From Rhodococcus rhodochrous (lineage in GTDB: Bacteria > Actinomycetota > Actinomycetes > Mycobacteriales > Mycobacteriaceae), in contig NZ_CP027557.1 in the NCBI RefSeq assembly GCF_014854695.1, positions 4,464,001-4,528,000 on the forward strand: a stretch of 64,000 nt of DNA, in the 5' to 3' direction. The notes under the pieces are model-generated. The model did no database searches and had not been told where the DNA came from. It worked only from the letters and a program-made list of their open reading frames with translations. Position 1 is the first letter of the stretch. Each line of letters opens with the position of its first letter. This document shows, piece by piece, positions 44,938 through 56,400 of this stretch. The position numbers were made by a program, and so were the translations under genes.

Positions 44938-46662
44938 GTCGTTCACCGGGCGCCGCGGTGCGTGCACCACGGGCCGCGACAGCGGCTCGGCGGCGGAATA
45001 CGCCTGCGGCGCCCGGTAGGGCTCGCTGCCGTACCGCTCCGATGCCGGCTGCGGTGCCGGCGGGAACTGCTCCGCAGCGCGGTAGTGGTAGGCGTCGTTG
45101 CTCGGCGCCGGATAGGCCTGCGTGGCCGGCGGCTCGACGTGCCGGTGACCGTTCTGCGGCCGGGCCGGTCCCTCGACGGGTGCCTGCGCCTGCGGAGCCT
45201 GTGCCTGCGGAGCCGGCTGGGCGGCCGGTGCAGTCGGTGCCGGCGCTCCGACACGCTGTGTCGCCGGCGTGCTCGTCTGGGCGGCAGCCGGCGTGGCAGC
45301 GTCCTTGTCGGAGCTGTAGTAGTAGCGGTACTCGTAGGCCGTGCCGCGTCCCTTGGTTGGGGTCAGCGCCAGGATCGTGCCGAGCACGGGCGCGTTGACC
45401 GCACGCAGGTTGCCGACGGCCCGCGCGAACTGCTCGCGGGTGGTCTTGCCGTAGCGCGCGATGAGCAGCGCACCGTCGGCGATGTTCGTGAGGATCGTCG
45501 CGTCGGTGACGGGCAGCAGCGGCGGCGCGTCGATGATGACGTAGTCGAAGCGCGACCGCAGGTCCTCGATGACCTCCCGCGCATGCGCGGAACCGAGCAG
45601 CTCGGACGGGTTGGGCGGCAGACCACCGGCGGCGAGCACCCACATGCCGTCGAAGCGGGTGGGCTGGAGCACGTCCTCGAGCGCGGCCGTGTGAGCGAGC
45701 ACGTTCGACAGGCCGGCGTCGCCGAGCGTGTCGAGGTACTTCGTCACACGCGGGCGGCGCAGATCGGCTTCGACGAGCACCACGGAATGGCCGGCCTCGG
45801 CAAGCACCAGAGCCAGGTTGACGGCCGTGGTGGTCTTGCCCTCACTGGGCAGCGAGCTGGTGACGACGATCGCGCGCGGCGGGTTGTCGACCTCGAGGAA
45901 CTGTAGGTTGGTCCGCATCTCGCGGTAGGCCTCGGCGTCGCCGCTGTTGGCTTCTCCGAACACGATCGCCGGGTCCTCGTGCCGTGCCTTCTCAAAAGGA
46001 ATCACACCCACCACACCGGTGCCGGCGAGATCCTCGACGGCGTTGCGGTCCTTGATGGTGTTGTCGAGGCGGTCACGCAGCACCGCGAGGGCGAGGCCAA
46101 GGAGCACACCGATGGCCAGACCCAGCGCGACGTTCTGCGTGGTCTTCGGCGTCACCGGCGACGACGGCGTGGCCGCGTACTGCTCGACCACCACGCGAGC
46201 GGTGGGCAGGCCACCGTTCTCGGGGGTCTCCAGTTCGCGGGCCATGACGACGAATTCGTCGGACAGCGCGTTGGCGAGGTCGCGGGCGCGCTCGGGCGAC
46301 TCGTCGGTGACGGCGGTGTCGATGAGCACCGTGTCGGGAGTCGACGAGGCCGTGACCTTGCCGGCGAGATCGACGGCCGACAGGTCGCTCAGCCCGAGCT
46401 TGTCGAGGGTGCGCTGCGCAAGGGTGGTGCCCTCGAGCAGTTCGGTGTAGGAAGTGACTCGCTGCTGGGAGAACAGGTTGCCCTGATAGATCTCCTGCAC
46501 CGACGCGCCCGACGAGGTCGACACGAACAGGCGTGTCTTGGCTTCGTACTGCGGCGTGGTCAGCAGGGAGGCGCCGAGAGCGGCAAGCACCGCCACCACC
46601 GTCGTGACGGCGACGATCTTCCACCTCGCCTGCAGAATTCGCAGGTAATCATGTACTTCCAT
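44908..46662 (-). CDS. Wzc-like polysaccharide co-polymerase and BY-kinase
   Basis: This is a 584-residue fusion of a Wzz-type chain-length domain and a bacterial tyrosine kinase. Membrane helices at about 15-34 and 178-196 flank an extracytoplasmic loop. The cytoplasmic ATPase shows Walker A (SSLPSEGKTT, 269-278), Walker A' (VVLVEAD, 294-300) and Walker B (VIIDAP, 375-380). A tyrosine cluster YEYRYYY (443-449) and scattered tyrosines in a Pro/Ala/Gln-rich tail are likely autophosphorylation sites. It should regulate polymerisation and export of a surface polysaccharide. I chose ATG 46662 because GAGGGAG (46671-46677) lies 8 nt upstream and the start overlaps the NRPS2 stop as TGATG. An upstream in-frame ATG at 46701 would add 13 residues without family support. 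The NRPS neighbour is unusual for this family. Confidence 0.94.
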   Translation of the reverse strand: MEVHDYLRILQARWKIVAVTTVVAVLAALGASLLTTPQYEAKTRLFVSTSSGASVQEIYQGNLFSQQRVTSYTELLEGTTLAQRTLDKLGLSDLSAVDLAGKVTASSTPDTVLIDTAVTDESPERARDLANALSDEFVVMARELETPENGGLPTARVVVEQYAATPSSPVTPKTTQNVALGLAIGVLLGLALAVLRDRLDNTIKDRNAVEDLAGTGVVGVIPFEKARHEDPAIVFGEANSGDAEAYREMRTNLQFLEVDNPPRAIVVTSSLPSEGKTTTAVNLALVLAEAGHSVVLVEADLRRPRVTKYLDTLGDAGLSNVLAHTAALEDVLQPTRFDGMWVLAAGGLPPNPSELLGSAHAREVIEDLRSRFDYVIIDAPPLLPVTDATILTNIADGALLIARYGKTTREQFARAVGNLRAVNAPVLGTILALTPTKGRGTAYEYRYYYSSDKDAATPAAAQTSTPATQRVGAPAPTAPAAQPAPQAQAPQAQAPVEGPARPQNGHRHVEPPATQAYPAPSNDAYHYRAAEQFPPAPQPASERYGSEPYRAPQAYSAAEPLSRPVVHAPRRPVNDSGSESGEER

Positions 46663-46677
46663 CAGGGCGTCTCCCTC
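46660..46677 (-). promoter_or_regulatory. Translational-coupling junction NRPS2 / BY-kinase (TGATG)
   Basis: The NRPS2 stop TGA (46664-46662) and kinase start ATG (46662-46660) share one base. The Shine-Dalgarno GAGGGAG (46671-46677) sits inside the NRPS2 coding end, 8 nt from the ATG. This supports coupled translation on one mRNA. Confidence 0.85.
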
Positions 46678-47419
46678 GTTGCGGTAACACTGCGTGCGCA
46701 CCCGGCGGGCGCGGTGTGGGGGTCGTCGTGGCGCTCGAGCACGCTGTCGAGCACCGGGCCGATCGCACGCACCGCGTCCGGATCGGCCAGTTCCGAGTGC
46801 GTGAACGGCACCGGATGTTCGACGACGAGACCGCGCACATACCGCTGCCAGGTGGCGGCGATATCTGGGTGCCGGTCGAGATCGGGTGCGGCGACCACCA
46901 GGTCGATGTCGCCGTCGTATTCGCCGAGGGTGTGCCGGCGCACCGCATCTTCGACGGCCTGTGCAGCGGCGTCGGTGCGGCGCCGGACTTCGGCGACGAG
47001 TTCTTCGGGCAACCCGGCGATGTCGGGTACGTTCTCTGCCGTCGGGTGGGGTTCGGCAGGCACAGTCTCGGGCGTGAGCGTGTCGAGCAGCACTACCGCA
47101 CCGACCTGCTCTCCGTGCTCGCGTAGTTGCACGGCCATCTCGTGTGCGATGGTGCCGCCCACCGACCAGCCCAGCAGGTGGTAGGGACCATCGGCCCTCA
47201 CCTTACGGATTTCGGCCACATACCGCGCGGCGAGTTCGCCGATACTCTCCGGAATGTCGTCGAAGCCCGTTGCCTGCAGACCGTAGAGGGTGCGGCCGTC
47301 GAGATGCTGCGCGAACCCGGCGTACATCCATGCGAGCCCGCTGATGGGGTGCACGCAGAACAGCGGCGGTTTCTCGTCACCGCGACCGGCGATCTCGACG
47401 AGGCTGCCGAGCGGGTCGC
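46662..47419 (-). other. NRPS2 C-terminal thioesterase domain
   Basis: This type I thioesterase begins near [13 protein letters not shown]. The nucleophile Ser is in GWSVGG (near 47160), and a candidate catalytic His is in VPFTHSEL (near 46800). It should release the finished peptide by hydrolysis or macrocyclisation. Confidence 0.9.
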
Positions 47420-50400
47420 GCTCATTGTCGCTGCGGCCGTGTTCGATGCGGTCGGCGAGCGACGCGAGATCCGGGCTGGTGAACAGCCACTCGATGGGAA
47501 CGTCGGCGCCGAGCGCGTCGCGCAGTTCGCCGGCGACGGTGACGGCGGCGATGGAACTGCCACCGAGATCGAAGAAGCCGCGGTCGGCGGAGATCTCGTC
47601 GACCGGCAGGTCGAGGTGGCGGGCGAACACCGCGGCGACGGCCTGCGCGATGCGTCCCTGCGGCGCCACATACGGTTCGTCGACGGCGGCGTCGGGGGCG
47701 GGCAGCGCCGCGCGGTCGACCTTGCCGGACGCCATCAGCGGCAGCGCGTCGACGACGGTGATGCTCACCGGCCGCAGGTGACGCGGCAGGTCGGCGACGA
47801 GCGCGCGACGCAGCGCGGACACGTCGGGTGCGGTGCCGGTCTCGGGCTGGATATAGGAGACGAGAACGGTGTCGCCGTCGCGTCCGGGATGCGGGACGGT
47901 CACGGCCGCCGCGACTCCCGGACGGTTCAGCAACGCGGCGTCGACCTCGGCGGGTTCGATGCGGATGCCGTGGATCTTCACCTGGTCGTCGATGCGGGAC
48001 ACGTAGTCCAGTACCCCGTCCGGCAGGATCCGAACCAGATCGCCCGTGCGGTACAGCCGCGACCCGCCGTCGTCGAACGGATTCGCGACGAATCGGGTTG
48101 CGGTGAGTCCAGATTCGTAGCGGTAGCCGCGGACGGTGCTGTCGCCGGTCACGTAGAGCTCGCCGACGGTGCCGCGTGACACGGGGTGCAGGCGCGAATC
48201 GAGCACGTAGGCGGTTGCTCCCGCGACCGGTGTGCCGATGCTCGGCTTCTCGTCGCTGGTGAGCGGGACGGAATACGAGACGGCGACGGTGAATTCGGTG
48301 GGTCCGTAGCCGTTGACGATCCGGTGCCGCGACCAGCGGCCCACCAGCGCACCGGGCAGGGTCTCACCCGCAGCGACGATCGTCGTCGGCCCGAGCGCCT
48401 CGGGGTCGAGGGTGCCGAGCACGGTGGGTGTGAGGTTGAGGTGCGTGACGCGCTCGTCGACGATCAGCTCCTGCAGGGGTTCCCCGGCGAAGGTGTGGTC
48501 GGGGGCGATCACGAGGGCACCGCCGTGTGCGTGGGCGGAGAGCAGTTCGAAGATCGCGGCGTCGAAGGTGTGCGAGGCGACCTGCAGTACGCGCGATTCC
48601 GGGCCGAGATCGAGCAGGCCGGTCTGCACGTCGAGCAGCGCCGCGAGTCCGCGGTGGGTGACGTCGACGCCCTTCGGGGTGCCCGTGGTGCCGGACGTGT
48701 AGATCGTGTAGGCGAGGTCGTCGGATGTCACTGCGGGACGTGGGGGTTCGACGGCGTCGAAGTCGATGCTGCGGTCGGCGGTGAGGTCGAGCCACGTCAC
48801 GTGGCCGAGTTCGCGGTAGCCGACGGTCAGGCCGATGCGGGCGCCGGAGTCGGCGAGGATCGCGGCGCTGCGCGCGTCGGGCTGGGTGAGGTCGACGGAC
48901 ACCCATGCCGCACCGAGTTTCGTGATCGCCCAGACGGCGAGCGGCCAGTACTCGCTGCGCGGCACGGCGATCGCGACGAGGTCGCCGCGTCGCACGCCGT
49001 GGGAGGCGAGCACGGAGGCGATCTCGTCGGCGCGGGCGTCGAGTCCGCCGTACGTCCACGCGACGGTGCCGGAGCGCACCGCGATGCGTCCGCGATGCTG
49101 CTCGACGGAAGTCTCCAGGATCTCGAGCAGCGTGCGCGGTGCGACGGCCGGAGCCGACAGCGGCGCGGGCACCGGCACGGCGAGATCACCGACGGCGCGG
49201 TCGGGTTCGGCGAGCGCCGCGGCGAGCATCGCGACGAGGTCGGTGAGCATCGCGTCGCCGGTGGTGTCGTCGAACAGATCCGTCGCATAGACGAGGCGCA
49301 GGTCGAGTCCGGCCTCACGCTCGACGAGTTCGACGACCACGTCGAACTGCGCGGCCGGTTCCCCGGCGTCGGTCTCGGCGATCTGCACGTCCGGCAGTTG
49401 CGGCAGCACCTCGCCGGCCTCGACGCGGTGCGTGAGCAGCACCTGGAAGAGCGGGCTGTACGACGGGTCGCGCCGCGGTGCCAGGCGGGCGACGACCTCG
49501 TCGAACGGCACGTCGGCGTGCGCGAGCGCGCCGAGGTCGGTGGCCCGCACGTCGCGCAGCAGGTCGGTGAACGGCCGCGACGGGTCGACGGCGGTGCGCA
49601 GCACGACGGTGCCGACGAACATGCCGACGAGCCGGTCGAGGCGCGCATCGGTGCGACCCGCGATCGCGGTGCCGACGGCGATGTCGGTGCGTCCGCTGCG
49701 ACGCGCGAGCATCGCGGCGAGCACCGCGTGGACGAGCATGAACACGGTGACGTCGTGGCTGCGCGCAACGTCCCGGAGGCGACGGTGGGTCTCGGCGTCG
49801 AGCTTGGAGACGATCTGCGCGCCACGGTGGGTCGGCTGCGCGGGGCGCGGCCGGTCGGCGGGCAGTGGCAGCGGGCTGTCGGGCAGGCCGGCGAGTGTGG
49901 TTGCCCAGTAGTCGAGTTGGCGGGCAGCGAGCGAACTCGGATCCATGGTGTCGCCGAGCAGTTCGTGCTGCCAGCGCGCGTAGTCGCCGTAGGTGACGGG
50001 CAGCGACTCGAAGACCGGTGCCTCTCCCCCGCGACGCGTGGCGTAGGCGACGGCGAGATCGGTGAGCAGCGGACCGACGGACGCACCGTCGAACGCGATG
50101 TGGTGCACGGCGGCAGCGAGCACCCAGCGGCCGGGTTCGACGTCGAACAACCGGACCCGCATCGGGGCCTGCGTCGTGATGTCGAAGGGCATGGTGATCG
50201 TGGCGGTCACGGCCGCGGCGACGTCCTCCGGCGCGGAGTGTTCGAGCACCGGCGGGTCGACGGGCACCTGCACGTCGTCGGTGAAGGCGGTGCGCAGCAC
50301 GCGGTGGCGGTCGACGACGTCGCTCACTGCGGCGGTGAGGGCGTCGACGTCGAGGTCGCCGCTCAGCGTGAGCACGACCGGCACGAGATATCCGGCGGTG

Positions 50401-53400
50401 CCGGTCTCGGCGCGCGCGACGATGCCGAGGCGACGTTGCGCGGGGGCGATCGGTGCCGGGGTGTCGTCGTCGTAGTGCCGCAGCGCGACGCGCTGGTCGT
50501 CACCGGATTCGATCCGGGCGGCGAGCGCGGCCAGGGTCGGCGCGGCGAGCACCTCGCGCACCGGCACGTCGGTGCCGAACGCCTCGCTCAGTCGCGCAGC
50601 GAAGACGACGGCCGACAGCGAGTCGCCGCCGGCGGTGAAGAACCCGCGGTGCGCGGCGGGGCGGGCGCCGAGCACGTCCTCGGCGACGGTGACGACGAGA
50701 TCCTCGGCGTCGGTGAGCGGCCGGTCGAGGGCTGCGTCGTCGTCGAGTGCGGCGGCGTCGTGCAGTTCGAGCGCGGCGACGTCGAGCTTGCCGTTGGCCG
50801 TGAGCGGCAGCTGGTCGAGCGCGTGCACACGGGTCGGCATGCGGTGCGGCGGCACGACGAGCGCGACTCGCGCAGTGATGTCGTCGGCCGACAGATCCGG
50901 TCCGGCCGCGAACGCGACGAGCGTGCCACTCACCGCGACCACCGCGGCCTGCCGTATGCCGGGCTGGGCCAGCAGCGTCGCTTCGAGTTCGCCGGGTTCG
51001 ATGCGCACGCCGCGCACCTTGAGCTGGCGGTCGGTGCGGCCGAGATAGCCGAGGGTGTCGTCGACGCGGCGGTGGACGCGATCACCCGTGCGGTACATGC
51101 GTGCACCGCCGGGGGCGGCGACGAAGCGTTCGGCGGTGCGGGCCGGATCGTCGAGATATCCGGCGGCGAGGCCCTCACCCGCGAGGTACAGCTCGCCGAC
51201 GGCTCCGGCCGGCACGGGACGCAGGCGCGCGTCGAGCACATGAGCGACGGTGCCGGGCACGGGCTTGCCGATGCTCGGGCGGGTGCCGGGTTCGATGTCG
51301 ACGAGGGTCGCGACGATCGTGGCCTCGGTCGGCCCGTACGCGTCGAGCATCACGCGGCCGTCGGCCCAGCGCGCCGCGAGCGACGGCGACAGGGATTCGC
51401 CACCCGAGGCGACGACCTTCAGGTCGGGCAGTCCCTCGGGATCGAGGGTGCCGAGCACCGTGGGGGTCGACAGGTAGTGGGTGATGCGCTGTTCGGCGAG
51501 GTAGCGGTGCAGGTCCTGCCCGGCGTAGACGTCCGGGGGTGCGACGACGAGCGTCGCGCCGGTGGTGTGCGCGAGCAGCAGTTCGAGCAGTGCCGCGTCG
51601 AACTCGGGTGAATAGCCGTGCAGCACGCGGTCTCCGGGCTCGACCCGGTAACGCTCGGCCACTTCGGCGGCGAGCGGGGCGAGTCCGCGGTGCGTCACCG
51701 CGACCCGCTTCGGGGTGCCGGTGGACCCGGAGGTGGACACGACGTAGGCGGTGCCGGGCAGGCATGTCTCCCCCGCCTGCCGAGAATGTGTAAAGGCCGC
51801 ACCGGTCTTGGTGATGGCCCACAAGGTGCGGATGTAGTCGACACTGCGCGGCGCGTCGATGCGCACGATCCGGCCGTCCCGCGCGCCGTCGGCCCGCAGT
51901 TCGTCGGCGAGGGCGTCGGACTGCTCGTCGAGTTCGCGGTAGGTGAGCGATTCGCCGTCGCCGCGCAGGGCCTCGCGGTCGGGATGCGCGGCGGCGGTGG
52001 CGCGCAGCATCTCGGCGAGGGTGCGAGTCGGGGCCGGTTCGCCACCGTCGAGGGCAGCGGCCGGGGTGTCGACCGTCAGTCCGCCGACAACACTGTCGGG
52101 TGCGCTCGCCAGGGTGCCGAGCAGCGCGACGAACCGGGTGACGAGCAGTTCGGCGGTGCGGCCGGCGAAGCGGGCGGCGTCGAACACGAGCGTGCCGGTG
52201 TAGCCGTCGGGGCGCGGGGCGAGCGTGAACTGCAGGTCGAACTTCGGTGTGTCGTCGAGGACTTCGCGGGCCTCGACGGTGAGCTCCCCGAGGCTGATCG
52301 GGTCGATGCCGAAGTCCTGCAGCGCCAGCGCGACCTGCGGTGCGCCGCTCTGCCGCTCCGACAGCAGCTGCTCGTAGGGCACGGCGACGTGGTCGAAGGC
52401 GGCGACGTCGAAGTCGCGGACCTGGCCGAGCAGTCCGGCGAACGACATGTCCGGAGCCACGCGGGCGCGCAGCACGAGGGTGTCGAGGAACGGACCGACG
52501 AGGTCTTCGAGCTGCGCCCAGCGGCGTCCGCCAACCACAGCGGCGACGGCGATGTCGTCGCTGCCGCCGAGTCGTGCGAGCAGCACCGACAGCGCGGCGT
52601 GCAGCACCATGAACTCGGTGGCGCCGTGTGCGCGGGCGAGTTCGGCGAGCGCGTCGCGCACATCGGCGGGCACCGTGAAGTCCACGCTGCGCGCACCGGT
52701 GTCGGTTCCGGTGGCGTCGGCGGGCAGTTCGGTGACGGCCAGTCCGTCGAGGGCGCGCCGCCAGTGTTCGAGGTCGCGCTCGGGGATGCCGCGTTCGGCT
52801 TCCCACAGGGCGTAGTCGGCGTACTGCAGGGGCAGCGGTTCCCACTGCGGTGCCGTGCCGTTCACGCGGGCGAGGTAGGCGATGGTGAGGTCGCGCAGCA
52901 GCGGCCGCAGCGACGTGCCGTCGGCGATCGAGTGGTCGACGTCGAGGTGCAGCACGTGCTGGTCGGGGCCGGTGCGTTCGAGTCGCACGCGCCACCGGTC
53001 GCTGCGCGGCGCCTCGTGGATCTCCTGGTACACCCCGTCGCCGTCGACGAGGTAGTCGGTGCGCAGGATCTCGTGGCGCAGCGCGATGTCGCCGAGCGCG
53101 GCCTGCAGTGCTCCGAGGTCGAGCGGTCCGCTCAGGTTGACCTCGCTGCGCAACCGGTACGCATCGGGGGCAATCGAACTCAGACCCCACAGGCGGCGCT
53201 GGGCGCGGCTGAGCGGGATCCGTGCCGGTCGCGGCGACACGGCGACGGGGCCGGCGCCGGTGTCGAAACCACCGGCGTCGAGGGCGGCGGCGAGCGCGTC
53301 GACGGTGGGGTTCGCGAAGACGGTGCGCAGCGGCACCTCGGTGCCGGTCTCGTCGCGCAGGCGCCCGACGAGGACGGTGGCGAGCAGCGAGTTGCCGCCG

Positions 53401-56400
53401 ACGGCGAAGAAGTCGTCGGTGCGTCCCACCGCGGTGCCGTCGCCGAGGACGTCGCCGATGATGCGGGCGACGAGCGCTTCGGTCTCGGTGCGCGGTTCGC
53501 TGCCTTCGCCGGCGGCGGGTTCGGGCAGGGCGGCGGCGTCGACCTTGCCGTGGGAGGTGAGCGGGATCGCGGCCAGCGGCACGATCGCGGTGGGCACGAG
53601 GTGCGCGGGCAGGACGGTGCGCAGCTGGGCTCGCAGGTCTGCGTCGTCCAAATTACTGCCGTCGAGGTTCTCGCCGGTGACATAGGAGATGAGGCGGCCG
53701 CTGCGCACGAGGGTCACGGCGCGGTCGACGCCGTCGAGTGCGGCGAGGGCGGTGTCGATCTCGCCGGGCTCGATGCGCACACCGCGCAGCTTGATCTGGT
53801 TGTCGCTGCGGCCGACGAATTCGAGGGCACCGGCGCGGGTCCAGCGCACGAGGTCGCCGGTACGGTAGCGGCGGCCGTCGGGTCCGGCGACGAACCGCGA
53901 GGCGGTTCGCGCAGCGGCGCCGCGATAGCCCGAGGCCAGTCGCGGTCCCGAGACGTACAGTTCGCCGACCACACCGGCGGGCACGGGACGCAGCCGCTCG
54001 TCGAGAACCTCGACGGTGACGCCGCGGACGGGAGTGCCGATGACGATGTCGTCGCCCGGTCGCAGGGGCTGCGAGTTGGTGACGAACATCGTGGCCTCGG
54101 CCGGGCCGTAGCTGTTGACGAGAGTGCGCCCGTCTCCCCAACGATCGACGATCTCGCGGGTGAGCCGGTCGCCGCCGAGCACGAGCGTGCGCAGGGCCGG
54201 CAGGTCGCGCACCGGCACGGTCGCGAGCGTCGACGGCGTCATCACCGCGTGCGTGATCGCGGCGCTGTCGAGCAGGTCGCCGAGGGCAGCGCCACCGTAG
54301 CTGTCGGCGTCGGCCACCACGAGCGTCGCGCCGGAGATGCCGGCGGTGAGCATCTCGAGCATCGCGGCGTCGAACGACGGTGCCGCGACGTGCAGGACCC
54401 GATCGCCCGGGAAGGCAGCGAGGTATTCGCCGATGTCCTCGGCGAACGCGCTCGCGGCGCGCTGGGTGACGGTGACGGCCTTGGGGTGTCCGGTGGTGCC
54501 GGAGGTGAAGACGAAGTAGGCGGGGGCGTCGGGTGCGGGATCGACGACGTCGGCAAGCGGTTCCTCGTCGTCGGAAGTCACCTCGAGCCACCGCACGGTC
54601 GCCGGAAGTGTCGGCGCTTCACCGACTCCCACACGCACGTCGGCGAGCATCTCGGCCAGGCGCGCGGTGGGGGCGGTGGGGTCGACGAGCATCGGTGCGG
54701 CGCCGGCGCCGATGATGCCCCACACGGCGAGCACCGATTCGAGCGAGCGGGGGTAGGCACACGCGACCGGATCGCCCGGGCGCACCCCGGCGAGCTGGAG
54801 GCGCGCGGCGAGAGCGTCGGAATAGTAGAGCAGTTCGGGATACGACAGTTCGCGGTCGTCGTCGACGATCGCGAGTTCCTCGCCGCCGGCAGCCGCGCCC
54901 TGCGCGAGCCACTGGCGCAGCGACCGGGGTGCGCCCGGCACAGCGCCGACGGTGGGCAGGTCGGCGTCGTCGTGCAGGGCGATCTCCCCGACCCGCACAT
55001 CCGGATCCGCGACGGCCGCGCTCAGGATCGTGCGCAGGCGCTCGGCATAGGCGGCGACGGTGTCGGCGTCGTACAGGTCTGTGCTGTAGAAGAATTCGAG
55101 GTCGATGCCGTCCTGCTGTTCGGTGACGGTGACCTGCACGTCGACGTTGACCGTTTCGGTGTCGATGGGCGCGGCGGTGACGTTGAGGCCGGGCAGCGCG
55201 AAGGTCGATGCGACGGGTCGTGCCTGCGACAACGCGATCTGGAACAGCGGGTGCCGCGCTTCGCTGCGGGCGGGCTGCAGCTTCTCGACGAGCGTCTCGA
55301 ACGGTGCGTCCGGGTTGCTGTAGGCGGCGAGGTCGCGGCGGTGCACCTGCGTGAGCAGGTCGGTGAAGGTGGCGTCGGGGTCGACGTCGGTGCGCAGCAC
55401 GAGGGTGCCGGCGAACATGCCGACGACGTCGTCGAGCTGCGGGTCGCCGCGACCGGAGACGGCGGTGCCGATGGGGATGTCGCGACCGGCACCGTGCCGC
55501 GCGAGCAGGGCCGCGAGGGCGGCGTGCAGCACCATGAACACCGTCGCGCGACCCTCACGGGCCAGCGTGTGCAGTCCGCGGACGAGGTCGGCGTCGAGCG
55601 AGACGGTATGGGCGGCGCCGTGTCCGGTGGGCTGTGCGGGTCGCGGTCGGTCACCGGGGAGGGTCACCTCGTCGGGCAGGTCGGCGAGTTCGCTCAGCCA
55701 GTACGGGATCTGCTCGTCGGCGACGCTGCGCTGCCACCGCGCGTAGTCCGTGTACTGGACGGGCAGTTCCGGCAGCTCGGGGGTCGCGCCGGTGAGGCGG
55801 GCGTCGTAGGCGACGGCGATGTCGCGCAGCAGCGGCGTGAGCGACCAGCCGTCGGCGGCGATGTGGTGCAGGACGACGAGCAGCACGTGCCGGTCGGGTG
55901 CCGTCCGGTACAGCCGCATGCGGGCCGGGGGTTCGACGGTGAGATCGAAGCCGGCGGTGGCGTAGTCGCGGACGAACTCGTCGAGGGCGTCTTCGGGCAC
56001 GGCCACCGGGTCGAGATCGGGGCGCGCGGCAGGCAGCGCGGTGTACTCGTCGGCGGCGGGGTAGACGGTGCGCAGGGTGCGGTGCCGTTCGAGCACATCG
56101 GTCACGGCGGCGGCGAGGGCGTCGACGTCGAGGTTCCCGTCGAGCCGCACCGCGAAGGGCAGGTTGTAGCTCGGGGACGCCGGGTCGAAGCGGTTGATGA
56201 ACCACAGGCGCTGCTGCGCCGCCGACAGCGGAGCGGGTGCGTCCGGATCGGCGACGAGAGGTGTACGGCGCGAGCGAGTCTCACCGTTCTCGTCCACGAA
56301 GGCGGCGAGCGCTGCGACGGTGCGATTCTCGAACACGTCGCGCACGGTGACGTCGGTGTCGAGCACGTCCGAGAGGCGACCGGCGAGGCGCGTGGCGAGC

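Noticed and set aside
50750-51960. Frameshift in NRPS2 module e
   Set aside because: The reading frame is continuous on both sides of the shortened segment, with motifs before and after in the same frame. An in-frame deletion fits better.
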